A stretch of 33,876 bases of DNA from positions 1-33,876 of the forward strand of contig CAJXSB010000005.1 of assembly GCA_913060435.1 (NCBI GenBank). Reading direction: 5' to 3'. This stretch comes from an uncultured Desulfococcus sp. (GTDB lineage: Bacteria > Desulfobacterota > Desulfobacteria > Desulfobacterales > Desulfococcaceae). The first letter of the stretch is position 1. Every line of letters starts with the position of its first letter. Position numbers and translations under genes: made by a program. The notes under the pieces were generated by a model. The model was not told the origin of the DNA and searched no databases. It saw only the letters and a list, made by a program, of their open reading frames with translations. Below, piece after piece: positions 27,941-33,876 of this stretch.

Positions 27941-29148
27941 TGGCCAGAGAAACCAAAATGGAAGATCTGATCGGCCTGGGGCATACCAAGCTTGGGTTTT
28001 TCAAGGAGGTCCAGGTCAAGATCCGCGAGCTGCAGGAGACCAACCTGAAGCTCGAACAGAAGCGGCAGCAGGTTCAGGCGATCATCGACGGCATTACCGA
28101 CGTGATGGCGGTGGTGACCCTCGATTTCAGGATCCACTCGGTCAACCACGTCTTCTACACCACTTTCTCCCGGTCATCCCCCATCGGAGAGCCCTGCTAC
28201 CATGTGTTTCGAGGCCAGCGGCGCCCGTGCGACGACTGCCCCATGATCGCCGCCGTCGAAAACAACGACACCTGCCGGCGGATGCATATCTACAATCTCA
28301 AGGGCGAGAACCGGCAGTTTGAAATCACCGCATCCCTTCTGCGGGACCGCCTGGGGCGGGTGGAAAATATCCTTCTGCTCAAACGGGATGTCACCGTGGA
28401 GAAGGCTTACCAGGCCAAATACTACCATACCGAAAAGATGGCGACCATCGGGCTCCTCGCCGCCGGCGTGGCCCATGAGATCAACAATCCCCTGGCGGCC
28501 ATATCCGGCTTTGCCGAGGGCCTCAAGCGCCGGTTGCCCAGACTGGAGGCGCGGCTGGGGATACAGCCGACGGACATCAGCCTCAAGCGGGACTTCCGGG
28601 AATATGTCGAGACCATCATGGCGGAGTGCAACCGCTGCCGGGACATCGTCCAGAACCTTCTGACCTTCAGCCCCCGGAGCCGGGTGATGCGCTCGGCGGT
28701 CGACCTCAACGACCTGACCGTGGATGTCATCAAGATCCTCGAGCATCAGCTCAAGAAGAAGCTGCCCCGGGCCATCTGTCTCGACCTGTCGCCGTCGCTT
28801 CCGCCGGTGTCCGGGGTGGTCGCGGAGTTGAAGCAGGTGGTCATCAACCTGGTCCTCAACGCCATGGATGCGGTGCAGGAGAAAGGGACGATCCTGATCC
28901 GCACCTTTCCGGAGGACGACCGGTGGATCGTGCTTCGCGTGAAGGATACGGGGTGCGGCATCGCCCCCAAGGATCAGGATAAGCTCTTCGAGCCCTTCTT
29001 TACGACCAAGCCGGTGGGCAAGGGGATCGGCATCGGCCTGTCGACCTGCTACAATATCATCCGGCAGCATGGGGGGGAGATTATGGTCGAAAGCGAGGCG
29101 GGGGAGGGCAGTGTCTTCGAGGTGCGTCTGCCGCATCAGGAGGGGTGA
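27940..29148 (+). CDS. PAS-domain sensor histidine kinase
   Basis: PAS with Cys cluster 'CYHVFRGQRRPCDDCP', H-box 'GVAHEINNPLAAISGFAEG' and ATPase 'VVINLVLNAMDAVQEKGTILIRTF...DTGCGIAPKDQDKLFEPFFTTKPVGKGIGIGLSTCYNIIRQHGGEI'. TAATG overlap with the upstream ADH gene. Confidence 0.93.
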   Translation: MARETKMEDLIGLGHTKLGFFKEVQVKIRELQETNLKLEQKRQQVQAIIDGITDVMAVVTLDFRIHSVNHVFYTTFSRSSPIGEPCYHVFRGQRRPCDDCPMIAAVENNDTCRRMHIYNLKGENRQFEITASLLRDRLGRVENILLLKRDVTVEKAYQAKYYHTEKMATIGLLAAGVAHEINNPLAAISGFAEGLKRRLPRLEARLGIQPTDISLKRDFREYVETIMAECNRCRDIVQNLLTFSPRSRVMRSAVDLNDLTVDVIKILEHQLKKKLPRAICLDLSPSLPPVSGVVAELKQVVINLVLNAMDAVQEKGTILIRTFPEDDRWIVLRVKDTGCGIAPKDQDKLFEPFFTTKPVGKGIGIGLSTCYNIIRQHGGEIMVESEAGEGSVFEVRLPHQEG

Positions 29149-29381
29149 CGCGGCCGGGGCAGGGGTCGCCCCTTTCACTGCTCTCCTTCAACACGGCACC
29201 CCGGCTTTCGCGTTTCATCCGCCGGAGAGCCCCTTTGTCCATCCCAAAACCGAATCCCGAAAGTTGAGACTGTTAAAAACTGCACAGATCTGCTATTGTC
29301 ACCAGTTCGTGCTGCCGCCTGGATGCATGCCGGCTTTCGGCGCAGGCGAGATCTAAAAGAGAAAGGAATAGAGAGAAAAAT

Positions 29382-30188
29382 ATGGATAAATCCAACGACA
29401 TGGCGAGAATCAATCCGGTCAGATACAGCCTCGACAGCAAGTTCCGGTTCAAATGCCACAGCGGCGTCAAATGTTTTACAAAATGCTGCAGGGGCATCAA
29501 TATCATCCTGACCCCATATGACATCATCTTGATGAAACGGCGGCTGCAGCTGCCGTCGGATGAGTTTCTGGCCATCTATACCCAGCCCCAGGTGCTGGAA
29601 AAGACCGATTTGCCGGTGGTCAGCCTCCGGCTCCTGGACGATGAGCAGAACTCCTGTCCCTTTGTCCGGGACGATGGGTGCCTGATCTACGAAGACCGGC
29701 CGAGCGCCTGCCGCTACTACCCTTTGGGCGTCGCATCCCTTGCACACCAGGAGGGCGCGGATGATGAGGGGTTTTATTTCTTTGTGAACGAGCCCCACTG
29801 CCTCGGCTTCGAAGAAGATACCGAGTGGACGGTCCGGGAGTGGCGGGCGGACCAGGGCGTGGATGTCCGGGATAAAATCAACGCCGAGTGGACGGACCTG
29901 ATTGTCCGAAAACGCTCGTTTCCTTCCAATATCAAGCTCACCGAAAAGAGCAAGCAGCTTTTCTTCATGGTCAGCTACAATATCGACCAGTTCCGCCGCT
30001 TTGTCTTTGAAAGCTCATTTCTCGAGCGCTATGATGTGGACGACGAAACCGCGCAGAAGATCCGGGAGGATGAGATCGCCCTCCTGAAATTCGGCCTGAA
30101 ATGGCTGAAGGGTATCCTATTCGATTATAGAAATTTTGAAGTCAACGAGACCGAGCAGACCGTTTCCGTCAAAAACAGCCGGGGGTAA
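29382..30188 (+). CDS. YkgJ-family cysteine-cluster (putative Zn/Fe-chelating) protein
   Basis: 'FKCHSGVKCFTKCCRGINIILTPYDIILMKRRL' and 'SCPFVRDDGCLIYEDRPSACRYYPLG'. Confidence 0.85.
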   Translation: MDKSNDMARINPVRYSLDSKFRFKCHSGVKCFTKCCRGINIILTPYDIILMKRRLQLPSDEFLAIYTQPQVLEKTDLPVVSLRLLDDEQNSCPFVRDDGCLIYEDRPSACRYYPLGVASLAHQEGADDEGFYFFVNEPHCLGFEEDTEWTVREWRADQGVDVRDKINAEWTDLIVRKRSFPSNIKLTEKSKQLFFMVSYNIDQFRRFVFESSFLERYDVDDETAQKIREDEIALLKFGLKWLKGILFDYRNFEVNETEQTVSVKNSRG

Positions 30189-30213
30189 CGGCAATGCCGA
30201 TATCCGGCGGATA

Positions 30214-30266
30214 TCCTTCTGCTGCGCCGAGCACAGCAGTCGCGGCGCAGCAGAAGGACTTTCTTT
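30214..30266 (+). terminator. intrinsic terminator downstream of the YkgJ-family gene
   Basis: Perfect 16-bp stem tccttctgctgcgccg (30214-30229) / cggcgcagcagaagga (30243-30258), then ctttcttt. Confidence 0.8.
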
Positions 30267-30274
30267 GAAAAGGA

Positions 30275-31309
30275 TCAGTAATCGCCGTAGCAGAGATGCT
30301 CCCAGCGGTCGGGGCTGTGGAGATTCGCTTCGATGTCGATCTTGAAAAATGCCGCTGCGGGCTCAAGGATTTCCGGGCTTTCCGCCAGGACTTTCCGGGC
30401 GGCATCCAGGACCACCGCGACGCCGTTTCGGGTCATCCTGCCGAGCGGCCTCCGGCAGGGGCCCGACGGCATGCCGAGGATCGCCATCAGCGTTTTGACC
30501 CCGAGGGGGTTTCTGGCCCGGCATTTGACCTCGCCGAATGCGGTATTTTCCACGGTGATGATCGTCACCAGCTGGAAGAGGGGCGCCAGGGCGGATTCGA
30601 TCTGCTTTGCCTTTGCCGTCTCCCCCGCCGCCAGCAGTGCGACCATCTCGGAAACGGCCTTGGGTGCGATGTTGGATGCCACGGAGATGACCCCGGCCGC
30701 CTGGACCTCCGGGTCGTTCATCATGGATGCCGTCAGGGCGTCGTCGCCGGAAAGGATGGTGAAGTCGGGGCCGCAGCAGGCCCGGGTGCGCCGCATATTG
30801 TCCAGGTTTCCGGTCGCCTCCTTGACGGCGCCGACATTGGGGTAGGCCCGGTGGAGCAGGGCGATATCCTCGGGGAGCAGCTGGGCGCCGGTCCGGCCGG
30901 GAATGACGTATGGGATGACGCCGATTTCCGGGAACTTTTCGGCAATGGGGGCGATGTATTCCCTGCGGATTTCAAGGGAGCTGGGGCCGTTGTAGTACGG
31001 GTCGACGAGCAGGACGGCATCCGCGCCGGCCTCGGCTGCGTGGGCCGTGCCGTCGAGCGCCTCCCGTGTGTTGTTGCTGCCGGTGCCGGCAATGCATTTG
31101 CAGCGGCCTTTGGCGAGTCCGGCGACCCTTTCGACAACCGCGTTGTGCTCGCGCCAGTTCAGGACCGGGCTCTCACCGGTCGTCCCAACGGCCAGGATGC
31201 CGGAAATGCCGTTTGCAATCTGAAATTCCACCAGTTTTTCGATTCCCGCCTCATCAACGGCATCACCTGCAAAAGGCGTGATGAGGGCGGTGTGCGTCCC
31301 TGCCATCAT
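30275..31309 (-). CDS. dihydrodipicolinate synthase family protein (DapA-like) with C-terminal extension
   Basis: 'GTTGESPVLNWREH', 'DPYYNGP', 'PYVIPGRTG' and 'VGAVKEATGNLDNM' preserve the DapA active-site motifs. Confidence 0.9.
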   Translation of the reverse strand: MMAGTHTALITPFAGDAVDEAGIEKLVEFQIANGISGILAVGTTGESPVLNWREHNAVVERVAGLAKGRCKCIAGTGSNNTREALDGTAHAAEAGADAVLLVDPYYNGPSSLEIRREYIAPIAEKFPEIGVIPYVIPGRTGAQLLPEDIALLHRAYPNVGAVKEATGNLDNMRRTRACCGPDFTILSGDDALTASMMNDPEVQAAGVISVASNIAPKAVSEMVALLAAGETAKAKQIESALAPLFQLVTIITVENTAFGEVKCRARNPLGVKTLMAILGMPSGPCRRPLGRMTRNGVAVVLDAARKVLAESPEILEPAAAFFKIDIEANLHSPDRWEHLCYGDY

Positions 31310-31457
31310 AGCAATCCCCCTTGGATCTGAAAGAAAGGTGTTCCGTGCCGAACGCTCTTTTTTCAGCGAATTGAATGGTATTGGTCTGTAATTTTTCTCG
31401 GGAAAAGGATGATAAAATTTTCTTCATATTGAAGATGTTGGCGTCTGTCAAGTGTGT

Positions 31458-31471
31458 TATTTTGCAAAATA
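31458..31471. promoter_or_regulatory. 14-bp perfect palindrome TATTTTGCAAAATA upstream of the TPR-gene promoter
   Basis: Perfect palindrome ending 8 bp before a TTGACA -35. Confidence 0.45.
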
Positions 31472-31479
31472 TTTTCTTC

Positions 31480-31508
31480 TTGACAACCGGAGGGCGTCTG
31501 CGTACTAA
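31480..31508 (+). promoter_or_regulatory. sigma70-type promoter of the TPR gene
   Basis: TTGACA (31480-31485), 17 nt, TACTAA (31503-31508). Confidence 0.65.
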
Positions 31509-31551
31509 CGTTCACTGCGCATAACCAATAGATAAAGGAAGTATTCAACGA

Positions 31552-32175
31552 ATGGAAAAAGCGAAGAATGCAGAGGAATATATTGCCCAGCAGCGGCAGA
31601 TGATCAGTTCGAACCCGGATTGCGGGACCAGCCACTACAACCTCGCCGTCGCCCTCATGGGCCTCCGGAAATACGATGAGGCCGAAAAGTCGCTCCTGGC
31701 GGCCCTCGATTGCAGCCCCGGTCTTGCCGAAGCCTATGTTCAGCTCGGCGGGCTGGCCCTGAGGAAAGGGGATCTGGACGCCTGCCTGGACTACAACAAA
31801 CGGGCGGTCAAGGTGAAGCCGGGCTTTTCCGAGGGGCACGGCAATATCGGGTTCGTCCACCTGCAGCGGGGAGAGGTGGATGAGGCCATCAAGGCCCTCC
31901 AGCGGGCGACCTATTTCAACTTCCGGTTCGTCCAGGCCTTTGCCTCCCTCGGCAGCGCCTACCTGATGAAGGGGATGCTGGACGAGAGCATCGAAAACAG
32001 CCGCAAGGCCATTGATCTCTCCCCGGAGTTCGCCGTGGCCCACAACAACCTGGCCATCGCCTATCTGGAGAAGGGCGAATTTGACAAGGCGGTCGAACAT
32101 TGTGATAAAGCGAAAAAATTCGGGTATGAAGTCGCGCCCCAGATCCTGGCGGAAATCGAAAAGCACCGCGGCTGA
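31552..32175 (+). CDS. tetratricopeptide-repeat protein
   Basis: Repeated TPR helices: 'SHYNLAVALMGLRKYDEAEKSLLAALDCSPGLAEAYVQLGGLALRKGDLDACLDYNKRAVKVKPGFSEGHGNIGFVHLQRGEVDEAIKALQRA...'. Confidence 0.92.
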   Translation: MEKAKNAEEYIAQQRQMISSNPDCGTSHYNLAVALMGLRKYDEAEKSLLAALDCSPGLAEAYVQLGGLALRKGDLDACLDYNKRAVKVKPGFSEGHGNIGFVHLQRGEVDEAIKALQRATYFNFRFVQAFASLGSAYLMKGMLDESIENSRKAIDLSPEFAVAHNNLAIAYLEKGEFDKAVEHCDKAKKFGYEVAPQILAEIEKHRG

Positions 32176-32218
32176 ATGAGCTATATGCCATCCAGCCCCT
32201 TCCAGCCGTGCTTTTCTA

Positions 32219-32247
32219 TTGACATCCGTCCGGATTGACTTTATAAG
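32219..32247 (+). promoter_or_regulatory. sigma70-type promoter of dsrAB
   Basis: TTGACA (32219-32224), 17 nt, TATAAG (32242-32247). Confidence 0.75.
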
Positions 32248-32255
32248 TTCGCACT

Positions 32256-32341
32256 TAAGCAACGCTGTGCTTACATGGGAAGGCCGTCGCCTTTGCAAGC
32301 GGAAGGTGGGTTCAGCACCCGGTTGGGAGTTTGCGCTTTCC
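32256..32341 (+). promoter_or_regulatory. predicted structured 5' leader of dsrAB
   Basis: Hairpin taagca-acgctg-tgctta (32256-32273). Possible closing stem ggaaggc (32278-32284) / gctttcc (32335-32341) around two small hairpins, with an alternative hairpin aaggc-cgtc-gcctt (32280-32293). Confidence 0.4.
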
Positions 32342-32385
32342 TTATAGTCAGGATGGTTAATCTATAAACTACTTATGGAGGTAAG

Positions 32386-33699
32386 ATGATGAAGCATGAG
32401 ACCCCTTTGTTAGATCAGCTTGAGTCCGGACCGTGGCCGAGCTTCGTGTCCGACCTGAAGGCAGAGGCTGAAAAGAGGGCCAAAAACGAAGAGAATATCG
32501 AGTTCCAGATCCCCAGCGACGTTGTGGACGACCTCCTGGGCGTGCTCGAGCTTTCCTTCAAAGACGGCACCACCCACTGGAAGCACGGCGGCATCGTCGG
32601 CGTCTTCGGATACGGCGGCGGCGTTATCGGCCGTTACTGCGACCAGCCGGACACCTTCCCCGGGGTTGCCCATTTCCACACCATGCGCGTTGCCCAGCCC
32701 GGCGGCAAGTTCTACACCACGGAATACCTGCGGAAGCTCTGCGACCTCTGGGACCTCCGCGGCTCCGGCGTCACCAACATGCACGGCTCCACCGGCGACA
32801 TCATCTTCCTGGGCACCACCACCCCGCAGCTGGAGGAGATCTTCTTCGAACTGACCCACAACATCGGTCAGGACCTCGGCGGCTCCGGCTCCAACCTGAG
32901 AACCCCGGCCGACTGCATCGGCCAGGCCCGCTGCGAATACGCCTGCTACGACACCCAGGCGCTCTGCTACGACCTGACCATGGAGTACCAGGACGAACTC
33001 CATCGCCCGGCGTTCCCCTACAAGTTCAAGTTCAAGTTTGACGGCTGCCCCAACGGCTGCGTCGCCTCCATCGCCCGTGCGGACATGTCCTTCATCGGCA
33101 CCTGGAAAGACGACATCAAGATCGATCAGGAAGCGGTTGCGGCCTATGTCGGCGGCGAGTTCGCTCCCAACGCCGGTGCCCATGCCGGCCGCGACTGGGG
33201 TGCTTTCGATATCCAGAAGGAGGTCGTCGACCTCTGCCCGAGCAAGTGCATCAAATACGAAGACGGCAAGCTTGCCATCAACACCCGGGAGTGCGTCCGC
33301 TGCATGCACTGCATCAACACCATGCCGCGAGCCCTCAAGATCGGCGACGAGAGAGGCGTCTCCATCCTGGTCGGCGCCAAGGCCCCCATCCTCGACGGCG
33401 CCCAGATGGGCTCCCTCCTGGTCCCCTTCGTCAAGGTGGAAGAGCCCTATGACGAGATCAAGGAAGTGATCGAGAAGGTCTGGGACTGGTGGATGGAAGA
33501 GGGCAAGAACCGCGAGCGTCTCGGCGAGCTGATGAAACGCCAGGGCTTCCAGAAGCTGCTCGAGATGACCGAGCTGGATCCGGATCCGCGCATGGTCGCC
33601 GAACCCCGAACCAATCCCTACATCTTCTGGAAGGAAGACGAGGTCGAGGGCGGCTGGGATCGCGACATCAACGAATTCAGAAAACATCATCTGAGATAA
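32386..33699 (+). CDS. dsrA: dissimilatory sulfite reductase alpha subunit
   Basis: '[22 protein letters not shown]', '[118 protein letters not shown]', ferredoxin Cys 'CVRCMHC'. SD ggaggt. Confidence 0.98.
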   Translation: MMKHETPLLDQLESGPWPSFVSDLKAEAEKRAKNEENIEFQIPSDVVDDLLGVLELSFKDGTTHWKHGGIVGVFGYGGGVIGRYCDQPDTFPGVAHFHTMRVAQPGGKFYTTEYLRKLCDLWDLRGSGVTNMHGSTGDIIFLGTTTPQLEEIFFELTHNIGQDLGGSGSNLRTPADCIGQARCEYACYDTQALCYDLTMEYQDELHRPAFPYKFKFKFDGCPNGCVASIARADMSFIGTWKDDIKIDQEAVAAYVGGEFAPNAGAHAGRDWGAFDIQKEVVDLCPSKCIKYEDGKLAINTRECVRCMHCINTMPRALKIGDERGVSILVGAKAPILDGAQMGSLLVPFVKVEEPYDEIKEVIEKVWDWWMEEGKNRERLGELMKRQGFQKLLEMTELDPDPRMVAEPRTNPYIFWKEDEVEGGWDRDINEFRKHHLR

Positions 33700-33714
33700 G
33701 GAGGGTAATACACC

Positions 33715-33876
33715 ATGGCATTTATTTCTTCTGGATACGATCCGAAAGAACCGATGAAAAACCGCATCACCGACATCGGTCCGAAAAAATATGATGAGTT
33801 TTATCCTCCGATCATCGCCAAGAACAAAGGCAAATGGCTCTACCATGAGATCCTCGAGCCCGGCATCCTGGTGCAT
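33715..33876 (+). CDS. dsrB: dissimilatory sulfite reductase beta subunit, 3' truncated by window edge
   Basis: MAFISSGYDPKEPMKNRITDIGPKKYDEFYPPIIAKNKGKWLYHEILEPGILVH, immediately downstream of dsrA with SD aaggaggg. Confidence 0.97.
   Translation, partial: MAFISSGYDPKEPMKNRITDIGPKKYDEFYPPIIAKNKGKWLYHEILEPGILVH

Noticed and set aside
32281-32330. tRNA-like segment (ctttgcaa loop and ggttcagcaccc T-arm-like sequence) in the dsrA leader
   Set aside because: No acceptor stem, no D arm, poorly paired anticodon and T stems. Treated as part of a leader structure instead.
32410-33876. Long minus-strand ORF (488 aa) opposite dsrAB
   Set aside because: Antisense shadow ORF caused by high GC and codon bias. 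The plus strand is unmistakably dsrA/dsrB.

Overview
The window is about 33.9 kb of GC-rich chromosome from a sulfate-reducing Desulfobacterota-type bacterium. The 3' end carries dsrA and the start of dsrB. The rest is mostly core metabolism: an HMG-CoA-lyase-like CDS (5' truncated), an XRE-cupin regulator, an alpha/beta hydrolase and acetoacetyl-CoA synthetase; a zinc-finger/J-domain protein; a 10-CxxCH secreted cytochrome c; a GntR-trpB-trpA cluster; an ArfB-type ribosome rescue factor; an FKBP isomerase, a hotdog thioesterase and TypA/BipA; an etfA-etfB-FeS oxidoreductase (EtfD/HdrD-like) operon; fadD, an acyl-CoA dehydrogenase and a FadR-like TetR regulator; two Fe-dependent alcohol dehydrogenases, a glutaredoxin-like protein and a PAS histidine kinase; a YkgJ-type Cys-cluster protein; a DapA-like protein; and a TPR protein. 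I found no tRNA, rRNA, CRISPR array, transposase or phage module. The strongest signals are regulatory: (1) a perfect intrinsic terminator inside the arfB reading frame, just after the functional tail, predicting a non-stop mRNA; (2) a structured leader with a Trp-rich mini-ORF (MRWIWG...) upstream of gntR-trpBA; (3) a near-consensus promoter followed by a foldable leader of about 130 nt before dsrA; (4) two identical 22-bp TetR/FadR-type palindromes, in inverted orientation, on the promoters of the fadR-acd and etfD-etfBA operons; (5) a possible AUC start codon for that TetR regulator. All calls come from reading the sequence by eye; no homology search or folding program was run.
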